A stretch of DNA of 64,000 nt from an uncultured Wenzhouxiangella sp. (GTDB taxonomy: Bacteria > Pseudomonadota > Gammaproteobacteria > Xanthomonadales > Wenzhouxiangellaceae): assembly GCA_913057195.1 (NCBI GenBank), contig CAJXNL010000002.1, positions 62,001 to 126,000 on the forward strand. Direction: 5' to 3'. Shown here piece after piece: positions 35,759-46,187 of this stretch. Position 1 is the stretch's first letter, and each line of letters starts with the position of its first letter. A model generated the notes under the pieces. The model was not told the origin of the DNA. It saw only the letters and a program-made list of their open reading frames with translations, and ran no database searches. Made by a program: the position numbers and the translations under genes.

Positions 35759-36822
35759 TTGAGCGCTACCTTGCCCGTGCCATGCTCAGGCCCGCTTGGG
35801 GTGTGCTGCTTTTTTTGGTTGCGGTTGTGGCGGTGTTCTACTCGGCCCGGCTCTTGGGTCAGGCCGCCACCGAGAACCTGCCTGTTGAGTCGGTGTTGGC
35901 CATGGCCGCGCTTCGCTTGCTTTTGTATCTCGACGTATTGATCCCGGTGGCGGTGTTGTTGGGTGGGGTCATTGGTTTGAGCCGTATTCATCAAGCCAAT
36001 GAGCTGACGGCGCTGCACGCTGCTGGCTTGAGTCGCTTCCAGATGTTTCGAACATTGGGCTTTTGGTTGTTGGGCGTCGTATTGTTGGTCGCGGCGTTGT
36101 CAATGGCGGTCCGGCCTTGGGGGTATGGCATTTTTTATGACATTGAGGCGCAGTTGGCCAAACAATTGGACATCACGCGTTTAGAACCTGGTCGCTTCCA
36201 AGTGGGGGATGCCGAGTGGCTCATCTATGCCCAACAGCGTGAAGGCACAACCTTGAAAGATGTGTTCGTTCACCAACGCACAGCCAGCAGGAAAACAGTA
36301 TTCACTGCCGAAGAGATGACTCAGACCGTCGATCCAGACGGACTCATTCGACTTCGATTTAAAGGCGATATTTCGAGTCACACGCTGCCCATAATGGACC
36401 AGCGTGAGCGCGAGGACGATTTGGTGGCCGCCTTTGATGAGTTGACCGTGCTCGTAGAACCCAAGCCGATGGCTGCGCGCCAAAAAATCCGGCGTGCCAT
36501 GTCAATGGCTCGCTTGGCAGGCGCCAAAGCGCCGATTGAAATTGCGGAGTGGCAGTGGCGATGGGTGGCTCCGCTGTCGGTGCTGGTGATGGCGCTGAGT
36601 GTGGGCACATTGGTCTCCACGAAACCTCGGGGTCACCGAGCCTGGGGGCTTTTCGGTGCACTGGTCTTGGCGACGGTTTATTTCAGTGGCGTGGGCGTGT
36701 TGGTCAATTGGGTCGAGCGAGGAACGTTGCCACCGACCCCGGGTGTGTTCCTCGCGCCAGCGCTGGTATTGATAGGCGTGGTCCTTGCAGGCTGGGTTCG
36801 GCAAAGACGGGGGCTGCTGTGA
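35752..36822 (+). CDS. lptF: LptF, LPS export ABC permease
   Basis: LptF with LptG and LptB2 pulls LPS out of the inner membrane and hands it to LptC/A. The sequence has the YjgP/YjgQ arrangement: N-terminal LIERYLARAML, membrane segments, a periplasmic beta-jellyroll domain (about residues 130-250) and C-terminal helices. 356 residues. It starts with GTG inside the nucleotidyltransferase stop and overlaps lptG by 4 bases, so the ceramide synthase candidate, the nucleotidyltransferase, lptF and lptG read as one unit. Confidence 0.92.
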   Translation: MLIERYLARAMLRPAWGVLLFLVAVVAVFYSARLLGQAATENLPVESVLAMAALRLLLYLDVLIPVAVLLGGVIGLSRIHQANELTALHAAGLSRFQMFRTLGFWLLGVVLLVAALSMAVRPWGYGIFYDIEAQLAKQLDITRLEPGRFQVGDAEWLIYAQQREGTTLKDVFVHQRTASRKTVFTAEEMTQTVDPDGLIRLRFKGDISSHTLPIMDQREREDDLVAAFDELTVLVEPKPMAARQKIRRAMSMARLAGAKAPIEIAEWQWRWVAPLSVLVMALSVGTLVSTKPRGHRAWGLFGALVLATVYFSGVGVLVNWVERGTLPPTPGVFLAPALVLIGVVLAGWVRQRRGLL

Positions 36823-37883
36823 CTTTATTGCGCGGCTATGTGATTCGTAACGTGTTAAACGCTTATGCGGTGGCCGGCTTTGGCATCGCGGCTTTATTTT
36901 GGTTGTTGGAGCTTTTGCAACGCTTAGAGACTGGCGTGGATGGTTGGTGGGCCGTGGCCTACACGGCCGTTGAGTCATTCCTCAGTGTGCCAGAGGCGGT
37001 GATTGATCTGTTGCCGGTGATCAGCGTGTTGGCCACGGCGATGGCCATGGGACGACTGCAAACCTTATCAGAGCTCAGCATCATGCGCGTTTGTGGGGTG
37101 TCCATCTGGCGGTTGGCCGGCCTGGCCATGGTGCCAGGCATGTTGATTGCTTTGTTGGGTCTGGCGGTGCTGCAGTGGGGGTTGCCCAACATGTATCAGC
37201 AGCCCGAAAGAGTGGTGGGGGCCTCACTGGGTGAGAGTGGTTTATGGCACCCGCAGCACGGTTTATGGCTGCGTCAAGACAATCAATTTCTCAATGTCGC
37301 CGACCTCGAGTTGGGGCGATTTCCGGTTGGAATTGATATTTACCAATTCTCAGCAACGGGGCAGATGGTGGATCACACTTTCGCGCGCAGGGGATTGGTC
37401 CAAGCCGATGGCCGATGGCTGCTGTCTGATGTGACCACCACAACCTATCAGCCCACCTTCGAGCGGCGACAGACAGACACGCTGATGTGGTCTTCTTTTT
37501 TATCAGAGCGGCAGTTGAGTTTGCTGCTGAACCCCCCAGCCAGTTTATCGCTCACCGATTTGTGGCAATACGTGGCGGGACTGAAGTCGCGCGACCAGCC
37601 GCATGCCGAGTTTGAGTTGGTGCTGTGGCAACGCCTAGCCATTCCCTTGGCCTGTGTGGCCATGATTTTGGCGGCCATGGCCACCGCCGCGGTGCCGCTC
37701 AAAAGCCGGGTGATTGGCGTGCGTATCGTGGGCGCGCTTGTATTGGGGCTCAGTTTCCAACTCTTAACCGAGCTGGGCGCTTACTTGGGGCTTTTGATGG
37801 GCTGGCCGGCGATCCCAGTGGCGTTGGGTCCGCCGGCCGCGCTGATCTTACTGTCGATTGGGCTTGTCGCAAAAGCCCGCTGA
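36819..37883 (+). CDS. lptG: LptG, LPS export ABC permease
   Basis: The partner of LptF. It begins with GTG at 36819 overlapping the lptF TGA (GTGA); the text TLLRGYVIRNVLNAYAVAGFGIAALFWLLELLQ is the typical N-terminus. A periplasmic domain (GLWLRQDNQFLNV, EFELVLWQRLAIPLACVAM) and C-terminal helices follow. 354 residues. A longer open frame begins at 36549 but its extra part overlaps lptF and is not coding. Confidence 0.92.
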   Translation: MTLLRGYVIRNVLNAYAVAGFGIAALFWLLELLQRLETGVDGWWAVAYTAVESFLSVPEAVIDLLPVISVLATAMAMGRLQTLSELSIMRVCGVSIWRLAGLAMVPGMLIALLGLAVLQWGLPNMYQQPERVVGASLGESGLWHPQHGLWLRQDNQFLNVADLELGRFPVGIDIYQFSATGQMVDHTFARRGLVQADGRWLLSDVTTTTYQPTFERRQTDTLMWSSFLSERQLSLLLNPPASLSLTDLWQYVAGLKSRDQPHAEFELVLWQRLAIPLACVAMILAAMATAAVPLKSRVIGVRIVGALVLGLSFQLLTELGAYLGLLMGWPAIPVALGPPAALILLSIGLVAKAR

Positions 37884-37925
37884 GCCCTATTTCAGGCGTT
37901 CAGGTCGTTGCTGCGGCGTTGGGGC

Positions 37926-38264
37926 TTAGCCTTGGCGCTGAACCCAGGCGTTGCACCAGCCCTTCTTAGCCACTTGTTTGCCCGGGAAAATGCCGCAGTT
38001 CATCCAGTCAGCGGTCACATCGCCCTGCGCCAATTGACAATTTGAGCACTGTTGGCCCGCTTCGTAACGGGCCCAGACCGCCTGATCGACATCGTCGTAA
38101 TGTTCAACATAGCCCAGTGCTTTGGCTTGCGGGTCTTCAGGATCGAGTGCATTGTCTTGAGCCCATGCGCTGCCTTGATTTTTCAGGGCAAAAGTGGGGG
38201 CCAGCAAGGCCAGTGAGCCGGCACCGGCGATTTTAAAAATGTTGCGACGTGAGCATTTGGTCAT
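37926..38264 (-). CDS. High-potential iron-sulfur protein (HiPIP), Tat-exported
   Basis: A 112-residue periplasmic electron carrier. The twin-arginine signal has SRRNIFK at residues 5-11 and a hydrophobic stretch with cleavage near AWA. Four cysteines (Cys73, Cys76, Cys90, Cys104) in CSNC, MNCGIFPG and GWCNAW bind the 4Fe-4S cluster. HiPIPs usually carry electrons between bc1 complexes and oxidases or reaction centres. It is read convergently to lptG. Confidence 0.9.
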   Translation of the reverse strand: MTKCSRRNIFKIAGAGSLALLAPTFALKNQGSAWAQDNALDPEDPQAKALGYVEHYDDVDQAVWARYEAGQQCSNCQLAQGDVTADWMNCGIFPGKQVAKKGWCNAWVQRQG

Positions 38265-38328
38265 GGTCTCGACTCCTTGAGGTGATATGTTGAGTTCAGT
38301 TTAGCATCCCATTTGATAGCAAAGGCCT

Positions 38329-38919
38329 ATGGAATCTATTCAACTTCCGCCTGGTGGCTGGCTTCGATTTTGGCCTGCGTTTTTTGAGCCCAAGCAAGCC
38401 GATGCGCATATGGAAAACCTCATTGACGACTTGGCCTGGTCGCAGCGCAGCATCCGCATGTTCGGTCGCGAGATTCCGCAGCCGAGGTTGACGGCCTTTT
38501 ATGGGGCGCACGCCATGGCATACCGCTATTCTGGATTGACTTGGCATGCTGAGCCTTGGGCTGGGGGACTTGCGGCCTTGGCCGATGCAGTGGCCAAGGC
38601 TGCAGGTTGTGCTTTTAACTCTGTGCTGTGCAATCTTTACCGTGACGGACAAGACTCGATGGGCTGGCACGCTGATGATGAGCCTGAGCTGGGGGTGAAT
38701 CCAGTGATTGCGTCAGTCAGTTTCGGGCAAAGTCGACGGTTTGATCTTAAGCCAAAAGTCAAAAACAGCGCCGAGTCCGTTCGGCTCACGCTGGGCCATG
38801 GAAGTGTCTTGATTATGGGTGGTGACACCCAACACCACTGGGTTCATCAAATTCCCAAAACCCGACAAGACTGTGAGCCGAGAATCAATTTGACGTTTCG
38901 CTGGATTCATCCGAGCTAG
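38329..38919 (+). CDS. alkB: AlkB-family 2-oxoglutarate dioxygenase (DNA/RNA demethylase)
   Basis: A 196-residue protein. GWHADDEPELGVNPVIASVSFGQSRRFDL holds the iron ligands HxD, HHWVHQIPKT the second His, and PRINLTFR the 2-oxoglutarate-binding Arg. This order is that of AlkB proteins that remove methyl groups from bases. RBS AAAGG precedes the ATG. Its end overlaps the convergent xseB by 35 bases. Confidence 0.9.
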   Translation: MESIQLPPGGWLRFWPAFFEPKQADAHMENLIDDLAWSQRSIRMFGREIPQPRLTAFYGAHAMAYRYSGLTWHAEPWAGGLAALADAVAKAAGCAFNSVLCNLYRDGQDSMGWHADDEPELGVNPVIASVSFGQSRRFDLKPKVKNSAESVRLTLGHGSVLIMGGDTQHHWVHQIPKTRQDCEPRINLTFRWIHPS

Positions 38920-39109
38920 ACGACTCGGCCAACAAGGCATCGACCTGAGCTTTGGCCTGATCAAGATGGTTTTGACAAGTCTTGACCAAGCCCACCCCCT
39001 TCTCGAAGTCCTCAAGGGCTTGCGCCAATGGGAGGTCGCCCGTCTCGAGTTTTTTGACCAAGTCTTCCAACTCAGCCATGGTCTTTTCAAAATCTACGCG
39101 CTCATTCAT
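38885..39109 (-). CDS. xseB: XseB, exonuclease VII small subunit
   Basis: A 74-residue helical protein with the XseB pattern FEKTMAELEDLVKKLETGDLPLAQALEDFEKGVGLVKTCQNHL. It binds XseA to form exonuclease VII. It is the last gene of accA-tilS-xseB on the minus strand; the usual ispA-dxs partners are not here. Confidence 0.9.
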   Translation of the reverse strand: MNERVDFEKTMAELEDLVKKLETGDLPLAQALEDFEKGVGLVKTCQNHLDQAKAQVDALLAESSSSDESSETSN

Positions 39110-39127
39110 GGCGACAGTGTAGCGGAT

Positions 39128-40429
39128 TCACGCCCATGATGGATCGGTGCCAGACCAAGTGAGTCCCGATTCGAGGCGTTGGGTTTGCCATCGATCGCCG
39201 CAAGCAATCAACTCATCGTCCAGCCACACGCGCGGCCAACGGTCCCGGCGCCAGGGTGGGATATGGGCCTTGGACATCAATGATCGGATCCTACGGACTT
39301 GCGGCGACGCGCCCAGCGCAATCGTTTCGCCGGGTTGACCTGAGCACACGCGCAGAAGCAATGCCGAGCCGTGGGCTTTGATGAGGCGTTGGCGCGCCTC
39401 GGGGCTGAGGGTGAGTTGCCCCAGCGGCCGGGGCAGTGGCAGGGGTTGGGCGCCGGTCCATGTGAGCGCATAATCGTGCAGCGCTTGCCGGTGTTTCGAG
39501 GATCCGGGCTCGAGCCAAAGCTGATTTTGATAGTGATACAGACTGGCGTGTTGCCAGTGAAGAGTGGGGCATCGATCGGGGTCAGCGGTCTTGAGCTGAT
39601 CAATAAAGGACCTCAGGGGTTTGCCAGGCGGTGGGGAAAGGGCATGGTCTCGGCACCACTGGCGGATCAATTCGCCTTGATGAAATGCGCTGAGCTCAGC
39701 CCAGCCCTGGGTGCTTAACCGATAGGGCGATCGCATGTTCGATTGGAGGTCTTGGCGCAAATATGTGGTCAGTGTCTTTGCTGCGTCTGCATTGAGCTGA
39801 GCACTTTGATTGAGGGCCGCCACCGCGCCGGGGAAGCGATCAACCAAACGGGGCATGATCGCCGAGCGGATAAAGTTTCTGTCCAGACTGAGCACGTCGT
39901 TGGTTGGATCTTGAAGATGCATCAGCGCATGCTGGGTCAGGTGGTCGGTGATCATTGTTTTGGACCACGCCAGCAGAGGTCGAATCAATCGCCCCGGGCC
40001 GAAAGCCTGATCCTGTTGGATGCCCGACAGGGCGAGGGTTGAGCCGCCCCTAAGAAGGCGCAGCAACATGGTCTCGGCCACATCATCGGCGTGGTGGGCA
40101 GTCACCAGAACATCGCCATGGCGCATGTGACCTTGCAAGGCCGTGTAGCGCGCTTCTCGGGCACGGGCCTCAACGTTGCGGGTGATCTGAAGCCCCAGGG
40201 TCTCCACCTGACAAGGCAAGCCCAAAGCCGCTGCAATCTTTTCAGCGTGCGCGGCGCGGTGAGCCGATTCGCTGTCTAGGCCATGATCAATGTGAATACA
40301 CACCAACCGCTCAGGGTCCAGCGTCTGTGTCAGCCAATGCGCCAAACAGACCGAATCGCCACCACCGCTGAACGCGATCAAGACCCGACCCGTGGCCGGG
40401 ATCAAGTCACTGGCTTTGGATGGATCCAT
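39128..40429 (-). CDS. tilS: TilS, tRNA(Ile)-lysidine synthase
   Basis: TilS modifies C34 of tRNA-Ile(CAU) with lysine. The PP-loop SGGGDS is at residues 21-26, then LARHLRRG-type [20 protein letters not shown], and C-terminal TilS domains. 433 residues. The start lies within the end of accA (overlap 23 bases), the usual accA-tilS order. Confidence 0.94.
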   Translation of the reverse strand: MDPSKASDLIPATGRVLIAFSGGGDSVCLAHWLTQTLDPERLVCIHIDHGLDSESAHRAAHAEKIAAALGLPCQVETLGLQITRNVEARAREARYTALQGHMRHGDVLVTAHHADDVAETMLLRLLRGGSTLALSGIQQDQAFGPGRLIRPLLAWSKTMITDHLTQHALMHLQDPTNDVLSLDRNFIRSAIMPRLVDRFPGAVAALNQSAQLNADAAKTLTTYLRQDLQSNMRSPYRLSTQGWAELSAFHQGELIRQWCRDHALSPPPGKPLRSFIDQLKTADPDRCPTLHWQHASLYHYQNQLWLEPGSSKHRQALHDYALTWTGAQPLPLPRPLGQLTLSPEARQRLIKAHGSALLLRVCSGQPGETIALGASPQVRRIRSLMSKAHIPPWRRDRWPRVWLDDELIACGDRWQTQRLESGLTWSGTDPSWA

Positions 40430-41366
40430 ACGACATCAAGCGATCATAACGCGCCTGAAGACGCGCTTCATTGCTCATTTTTTGCAGCGCCGACAGTTGA
40501 GCTTCTAAAGTCTCGCGCACTTTTAAAGCGACGGCATCCAGGTCCCGATGCGCGCCGCCCAGCGGCTCTTTAATCACCTTGTCGATGAGCCCATGCTGGT
40601 GGAGTTTTTGTGCGGTGAGCCCCATCGCGCCGGCCGCGTCTTTGGCTCGAGCGGCGTCTTTCCAAAGAATGGAGGCACAGCCTTCGGGTGAAATGACCGA
40701 ATAAATGCTGTATTCAAGCATGTTGATGCGGTCGCCCACACCAATGGCCAGGGCGCCGCCGGAGCCGCCCTCTCCGATGACCGTGCACACGATGGGCACC
40801 GACAGTCGCGACATCTCGGCCAGGTTTCTTGCAATGGCTTCTGATTGTCCGCGCTCCTCGGCCCCGACGCCGGGGTAAGCCCCGGGGGTGTCGATCAATG
40901 TCACGATTGGCAGCCCAAAGCGCTCCGCCATTTTCATCAGGCGAAGTGCTTTTCGGTAGCCCTCGGGGCGGGGCATGCCAAAATTGTGATGAACTTTGTC
41001 TTTGGTGCTCCGCCCTTTTTGGTGGCCGATCACCATCACAGAATGGCTGCCCAACCTCGCCAGTCCACCCACGATGGCTTTGTCGTCGGCATACTGGCGA
41101 TCCCCATGCAGCAGCTGGACGTCGCCGAAGAGTTTCGGCAGATAGTCAAACGTGTAGGGCCGTTGGGGGTGTCGGGCCAGCTGCGCCATTTGCCAGTCTG
41201 TGAGTTCGGAAAAAATGCGCTGGGTTTGGTCGCGGCATTTGCTCTCGAGCTTGGCAATCTCATCGTCCAAACTGAAGTTTGATTCGGGAGCGAGGCCACG
41301 AAGCTCATCAATTTTTGCTTCAAGCTCAGCGATGGGCTGCTCAAATTCCAAGTAATTCATGGGCAT
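40407..41366 (-). CDS. accA: AccA, acetyl-CoA carboxylase carboxyltransferase alpha subunit
   Basis: AccA with AccD transfers the carboxyl group from biotin to acetyl-CoA, forming malonyl-CoA. The N-terminus [20 protein letters not shown], the block [38 protein letters not shown] and [18 protein letters not shown] are diagnostic. 319 residues, standard. A second ATG two codons in is an alternative start. It is read ahead of tilS. Confidence 0.96.
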   Translation of the reverse strand: MPMNYLEFEQPIAELEAKIDELRGLAPESNFSLDDEIAKLESKCRDQTQRIFSELTDWQMAQLARHPQRPYTFDYLPKLFGDVQLLHGDRQYADDKAIVGGLARLGSHSVMVIGHQKGRSTKDKVHHNFGMPRPEGYRKALRLMKMAERFGLPIVTLIDTPGAYPGVGAEERGQSEAIARNLAEMSRLSVPIVCTVIGEGGSGGALAIGVGDRINMLEYSIYSVISPEGCASILWKDAARAKDAAGAMGLTAQKLHQHGLIDKVIKEPLGGAHRDLDAVALKVRETLEAQLSALQKMSNEARLQARYDRLMSYGSIQSQ

Positions 41367-41420
41367 GAGGTCAATCTTTATGGTTGGACAACAGACCCCT
41401 CAGTATACTCGTCGCCGGGA

Positions 41421-42311
41421 TCACAGGGAAACCGGACCTGGGGGAACGCGCTCAAGTGACCAGTGTTTCAGGGCCCAATCCCATTGAGCGGATAAGCTGA
41501 TGCAGCCGGAGGGTGGCTCATGCCCCAACGCCCGCAGCGCCAAACGAAAACACTCGTTGGGTGAGTGGCGCTCGAGGGGGTCAGCGCCGTCGGACTTTGA
41601 GAGTTTCCGCCCGTTGGCATCCACGACCACAGGGAGGTGCAAGTAAGCGGGCGGGGTGGTTTTGAGGGCGTTATACACCAGCCATTGGCGCCCCACGGAT
41701 GACATCAGATCATGACCCCGGACCACCTCGGTCACCCCTTGGGCACGGTCGTCTGCGACCACCGCCAGCTGATAGGCGATCAAGCCATCGCCTCGGCGAA
41801 TGACAAAGTCACCGACCTCCGCATGCGGTGACTGCGTCTGAGGGCCTTGTAAAATATCATTAAATTCAATAGATTGAGGGTATGTCTTTAAGCGAATTGA
41901 ACGCTCTGTTTTGCCTGCGGGCAGGCCATTTCGACAGGTGCCGGGATAGCGTTTGAGCCCGCCCAACGTTCGGTTGGTGCAGCCACATGGGTAGGCCAGC
42001 CCGGCGCGCCTAAGCCCATGGATGATCCGCTCGTGTTGCGCGCGACGCTGACTTTGATACACCACAGGCCCTTGAGAAACGAGCCCGAAGGCGCTCAAGG
42101 TGTCCAGCTGGGCTTGGGCGGCGCCCGACACTGTCCTGGGCGGATCCAAGTCATCGATTCGAACGAGCCACAGGCCATTTTGGCGGGCAGCACGCAACCG
42201 GCTGCCGAGTGCGGTGGTCAGCGAACCAAAATGCAGCGGCCCGGTGGGTGAGGGCGCAAAACGCCCCACATACGGGGCATGAAACTTGTCTTCTGTGGGC
42301 ATAGGCCTCAT
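41421..42311 (-). CDS. gluQ: GluQRS, glutamyl-Q tRNA(Asp) synthetase
   Basis: A 296-residue paralogue of GluRS lacking the anticodon-binding part; it charges queuosine in tRNA-Asp. The class I motif is GRFAPSPTGPLHFGS, KLSKSDG is the KMSKS loop, and the zinc ligands are in CGCTNRTLGGLKRYPGTC. The divergent gene htpX begins 54 bases beyond its start. Confidence 0.93.
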   Translation of the reverse strand: MRPMPTEDKFHAPYVGRFAPSPTGPLHFGSLTTALGSRLRAARQNGLWLVRIDDLDPPRTVSGAAQAQLDTLSAFGLVSQGPVVYQSQRRAQHERIIHGLRRAGLAYPCGCTNRTLGGLKRYPGTCRNGLPAGKTERSIRLKTYPQSIEFNDILQGPQTQSPHAEVGDFVIRRGDGLIAYQLAVVADDRAQGVTEVVRGHDLMSSVGRQWLVYNALKTTPPAYLHLPVVVDANGRKLSKSDGADPLERHSPNECFRLALRALGHEPPSGCISLSAQWDWALKHWSLERVPPGPVSL

Positions 42312-42365
42312 ATTACCTGGGTGGGTGAAATTGATGGCCTTTGAGTTCTGGATAAGGAGTGTGAT

Positions 42366-43247
42366 GTGCTAAAGCGGGTGGGTTTATTCATTTTGACCAA
42401 CTTGGCGGTGCTGTTGGTCTTGAACTTTGTGCTCTTGCTGATCGAGCCGTGGCTGACCGAGCAGGGCATCAGTGTCGAAAACGCTGCGATTTGGATTATT
42501 GCGCTGGTGTTCGGCATGGGTGGCGCGTTGGTGTCTTTGGCCCTGTCCAAAACCATGGCTTTGCGCTCAACCGGCGCCACCATCATCAAAACACCGCGAA
42601 CCGAGCGCGAACGCTGGCTTTTGGAGGTCGTGCAACGCCAAGCCAAAGAGATGGGGGTGGGGACGCCGGACATGGCGATCTATCAGGCCCCAGAGCCCAA
42701 TGCGTTTGCCACCGGCGCCAGTCGAAATCGTGCGCTGGTGGCCGTGTCCACTGGACTGTTGGAGCAAATGTCCCCCAATGAAGTCGAGGCGGTGATCGGT
42801 CATGAAATGGCGCACGTGGCCAATGGCGACATGATCACGCTGACCCTGCTTCAGGGTGTGCTGAACACCTTTGTGTTGGTGCTCTCTCGCGTGCTTGGCC
42901 AAATCATCGACCGGGCCGTGTTCAAATCCAGCCGCGGCTATGGACCGGGCTATTTCATCTCGGTGTTGGTGCTCCAGGTGGTCTTGGGCGTGCTCGCAAG
43001 CATGATTGTGATGGCCTTTTCGCGTTGGCGCGAGTACCGAGCGGATTCTGGTGGGGCGCGGTTGGCGGGCCGGGCCAACATGATTTCGGCGCTACAAACC
43101 CTGGGTCGCGTCAGTGGACGGGCGAACTTGCCCGAATCAGTGGAGGCGTTTGGGATTCGAGGTCGTGTTGGCGGCGGCTTTAAAGCCCTGTTGATGTCGC
43201 ACCCACCGATCGAAAAACGAATTCGCGCGTTGGAGATGGGCAGCTAG
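42366..43247 (+). CDS. htpX: HtpX, membrane zinc metalloprotease
   Basis: HtpX degrades misfolded inner-membrane proteins. Two N-terminal helices are followed by HEMAH at residues 146-150, and EYRADSGGARLAG supplies the third ligand Glu; MSHPPIEKRI is the C-terminal pattern. 293 residues. The GTG at 42366 follows TAAGGAG; an ATG two bases earlier is closed at once by a stop. Confidence 0.94.
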   Translation: MLKRVGLFILTNLAVLLVLNFVLLLIEPWLTEQGISVENAAIWIIALVFGMGGALVSLALSKTMALRSTGATIIKTPRTERERWLLEVVQRQAKEMGVGTPDMAIYQAPEPNAFATGASRNRALVAVSTGLLEQMSPNEVEAVIGHEMAHVANGDMITLTLLQGVLNTFVLVLSRVLGQIIDRAVFKSSRGYGPGYFISVLVLQVVLGVLASMIVMAFSRWREYRADSGGARLAGRANMISALQTLGRVSGRANLPESVEAFGIRGRVGGGFKALLMSHPPIEKRIRALEMGS

Positions 43248-43262
43248 GCGACCGGTTAAGCC

Positions 43263-44270
43263 CTACAAGAGGGGCACTTTATAAGGCTCGCCCGCCCGCT
43301 CTTCGACAAAGCGGGGCACCAAATAACCGCTGAGCCGCCGCCGAAGGCCATCCATGAGGGTCAAACCATCGGCGGTGTCAAGGTCGAAGTGAGCCGACCC
43401 GGCCACTCGGTCCAATCGGTGGAGGTAGTATGGCAACGCACCGGCCTGAAAACTTCGCTCCATCAGCTCGGTTAACGCGGCCAGGTTGTCATTGATGCCC
43501 CGAAGCAGCACCGCCTGATTGAGAATGGTGGTGCCGGTCGATTGAAGGGCGGCCAGCGCTTGGTCGACGCTGTTGTCGAACTCTTGGGCATGGTTGGCGT
43601 GAACCACCATGACCGACGGCCAGGGCAGACGAGTCAACCAGTCGGTCAGGGCCTGGGTCACCCGATCCGGTAAAACGATGGGCAGTCGCGTGTGGATTCT
43701 GAATCGCTTGATGTGCTCAACCTCAGACAGTTGTTGAGTCAAACGCTCAAGCCGATCGGTCGCGAGCATCAAAGGGTCACCGCCCGATAAAATCACCTCT
43801 TCGACGCTGGGCGTTTGGGCGATGTAGTCAATGGCCGCCTGGCTGAATGCGCCCGATGCATGCTCGCTGGCGTAGGGGAAGTGCTGACGAAAGCAGTATC
43901 GGCAGTGAACCGCACAGGCCCCTGTCGTGATCAGCAGCGCGCGACCGTGGTATTTGTGGAGCACACCCCGCGCCGATTTGGCGGCCTGATCACCGACGGG
44001 GTCATTGGCAAATCCGGGCATGATTTGGCGCTCTTGTTGAGTGGGCAACACCTGCTGCAACAGGGGGTCCTGCCAATCGCCTGGGCGCATGCGCTCAGCG
44101 AAAGCGCGCGGCACGCGCATGGGGAAGGGTGCGTGGCCGTCAACGATCCGCCCTTGATCATCCAGGCCCAGGTGGGCCAGCAGCGCTTCGGGTCGGCTGA
44201 AGGCCGCTTTGAGCTGATCTCGCCAGTGGGTTTGGGCTACACTGGGGTGTTTAAGTTCGCGACCAGTCAT
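43263..44270 (-). CDS. epmB: EpmB, EF-P lysine 2,3-aminomutase-like enzyme
   Basis: A radical-SAM protein of 335 residues. The CX3CX2C cluster motif [11 protein letters not shown] has Cys at 119, 123 and 126. EpmB makes beta-lysine for EF-P Lys34 with EpmA; efp lies divergently 31 bases away. The lysine-2,3-aminomutase family is certain; the EF-P role rests on context. No epmA or epmC is in the window. Confidence 0.92.
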   Translation of the reverse strand: MTGRELKHPSVAQTHWRDQLKAAFSRPEALLAHLGLDDQGRIVDGHAPFPMRVPRAFAERMRPGDWQDPLLQQVLPTQQERQIMPGFANDPVGDQAAKSARGVLHKYHGRALLITTGACAVHCRYCFRQHFPYASEHASGAFSQAAIDYIAQTPSVEEVILSGGDPLMLATDRLERLTQQLSEVEHIKRFRIHTRLPIVLPDRVTQALTDWLTRLPWPSVMVVHANHAQEFDNSVDQALAALQSTGTTILNQAVLLRGINDNLAALTELMERSFQAGALPYYLHRLDRVAGSAHFDLDTADGLTLMDGLRRRLSGYLVPRFVEERAGEPYKVPLL

Positions 44271-44301
44271 TGCGACAGTTTACCGGTGCCAAGGAGCGAG
44301 T

Positions 44302-44871
44302 ATGGCCACTTACAGCACAAATGAGTTCAAGTCAGGCTTGAAAATCTTATTGGATGGGGAACCCCACAACATCGTTGAAAACGAGTTTGTGAAGCCAGGG
44401 AAAGGCCAGGCCTTTAATCGTGTTCGGGTCAAAAACCTCAAAACAGGGCGCACCATCGAGAAGACGTTTAAGTCAAATGAAACCGTCGAAGCGGCGGATG
44501 TTTTTGAAAAAGAAGTGCAGTATCTCTACTCCGACGGTGAGTTCTGGCATTTTATGGACCCCGACACTTTTGAGCAGCTCACCGCGGGCAAAGAGGCCAT
44601 GGGGGAAGCTGATCAGTGGTTTAAAGAGGAAGATTTGTGTCATGTGACCCTATGGAATGGTGAGCCCATTACCGTGTTGCCCCCCAACTTTGTCGAGCTC
44701 AAGATTGTAGAAACCGACCCCGGGCTTCGAGGGGACACCTCCGGCAGCGGCGGCAAACCCGCCACTTTGGAAACGGGTGCGGTGGTGCGGGTGCCGCTGT
44801 TTGTCCAAGAGGGTGAAGTGATCCGTGTCGATACTCGAAATGCTGAGTACGTCTCGCGCGTGACCAAATGA
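44302..44871 (+). CDS. efp: Elongation factor P
   Basis: EF-P relieves ribosome stalling at polyproline. Lys34 in [15 protein letters not shown] is the beta-lysylation site, and the KOW/OB domains follow. 189 residues. Ribosome site AAGGAG is present. It overlaps mtaD by 4 bases. Confidence 0.95.
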   Translation: MATYSTNEFKSGLKILLDGEPHNIVENEFVKPGKGQAFNRVRVKNLKTGRTIEKTFKSNETVEAADVFEKEVQYLYSDGEFWHFMDPDTFEQLTAGKEAMGEADQWFKEEDLCHVTLWNGEPITVLPPNFVELKIVETDPGLRGDTSGSGGKPATLETGAVVRVPLFVQEGEVIRVDTRNAEYVSRVTK

Positions 44872-46187
44872 CCGTGTCCGCTGACTGTCAAGCCTTATTG
44901 GCCAAGTACGTGGTGCCCGTGGTGCCGGAGAACGTGCTGCTGGAAGACACCGCCATCATTATTGATCACGGTGCCATTGTCGATGTGATCGACATCTCAG
45001 CGGTCGGTGAGCGATACCCCCAAGCGACGGTCCAAGCGTTGCCGCACCACGTGGTGATGCCGGGGATGGTCAACGCGCATGGACACAGTCCGATGGTGTT
45101 GATGCGCGGCTTGGCCGATGATCTTCCGCTGATGGAATGGCTGCAAAACCACATTTGGCCCGCTGAGCAGGCGTTTGCCAGCGAAGACTTCGTGCGCGCG
45201 GGCAGTGAGCTGGCGGCAGTGGAAATGCTCCAAGGCGGGACCACCTGTTTTAACGACAACTATTTTTTCCCCAACATCACCGCCGAGGTGGTTGAGGCCG
45301 CCGGGATCCGAGCGCTTTTGGGTCTGCCGGTCATGAATGTGCCCACCATCTGGGCCGATGACGAGGCGGGCTATATTGATCAAGGCTTGGCGGTCGTCGA
45401 GCAGCATGGCGGACACGACCGGATCGGTTGGGCCTGGGCCCCGCATGCGCCATACACCGTCAGTGACGAGAGCTTCTGTCGACTGGGCGAGCTCACTGAG
45501 GCGGGTGGCATGCGACTTCACCTGCACCTTCTTGAGACCGCCGGTGAGATTGAGCAGAGCCTTCAGACCCATGGCGAACATCCCATTGATCGATTGGTCC
45601 GATTGGGGCTGTATAACGAACGCTTGATTGCCGCTCACATGACACAGTTGACGGCTGAACAAATCGAAGCCACCGCGCGCGCGGGCGTTTCTGTCTTGCA
45701 TTGCCCGGCAGCGAACATGAAGCTCGCCAGTGGCTTTTGTCCCATCGACCGCCTCGACCGTGCGGGCGTGAACATCGCCATTGGCACGGACGGTGCGGCA
45801 AGCAACAACCGGCTGGATATGTTCGCTGAGATGCGCCTGGCGAGTCTAAACGCCAAGGGATCTGCTCTGAATCCGGAAGCCGCCCCCGCGGCCCGATCGC
45901 TGTCCATGGCCACCATTCAAGGCGCCCGTGCTTTGGGTCTGGACCATCTGATCGGCTCCATTGAAGTGGGCAAGGCGGCCGATGTGATCGCTGTGGATCT
46001 GGATGAAGCCGGGTCTGCGCCGATTCATAATGTGATTTCTCATCTGGTCTATGCCGTTGGGCGCCATCAGGTCAGCGATGTCTGGGTGTCCGGTCAACGC
46101 TTGGTTCAGGCCGGGGAAGTCACAACGCTTGATCGGTCCGCCATTGTGGCCAATGCGCAGCGCTGGGCGGATAAAATGCACGCATGA
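44868..46187 (+). CDS. mtaD: MtaD, MTA/SAH deaminase (TRZ/ATZ amidohydrolase)
   Basis: A 439-residue amidohydrolase with [18 protein letters not shown] (metal HxH), [21 protein letters not shown], and [17 protein letters not shown]. Such enzymes deaminate 5'-methylthioadenosine and S-adenosylhomocysteine. The order mtaD-ubiG-mupP matches Pseudomonas. It overlaps efp and ubiG by 4 bases each. Confidence 0.88.
   Translation: MTVSADCQALLAKYVVPVVPENVLLEDTAIIIDHGAIVDVIDISAVGERYPQATVQALPHHVVMPGMVNAHGHSPMVLMRGLADDLPLMEWLQNHIWPAEQAFASEDFVRAGSELAAVEMLQGGTTCFNDNYFFPNITAEVVEAAGIRALLGLPVMNVPTIWADDEAGYIDQGLAVVEQHGGHDRIGWAWAPHAPYTVSDESFCRLGELTEAGGMRLHLHLLETAGEIEQSLQTHGEHPIDRLVRLGLYNERLIAAHMTQLTAEQIEATARAGVSVLHCPAANMKLASGFCPIDRLDRAGVNIAIGTDGAASNNRLDMFAEMRLASLNAKGSALNPEAAPAARSLSMATIQGARALGLDHLIGSIEVGKAADVIAVDLDEAGSAPIHNVISHLVYAVGRHQVSDVWVSGQRLVQAGEVTTLDRSAIVANAQRWADKMHA

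Noticed and set aside
36549..36818. 5' extension of the lptG frame into lptF
   Set aside because: Covered entirely by lptF; the GTG at 36819 gives the normal LptG N-terminus.
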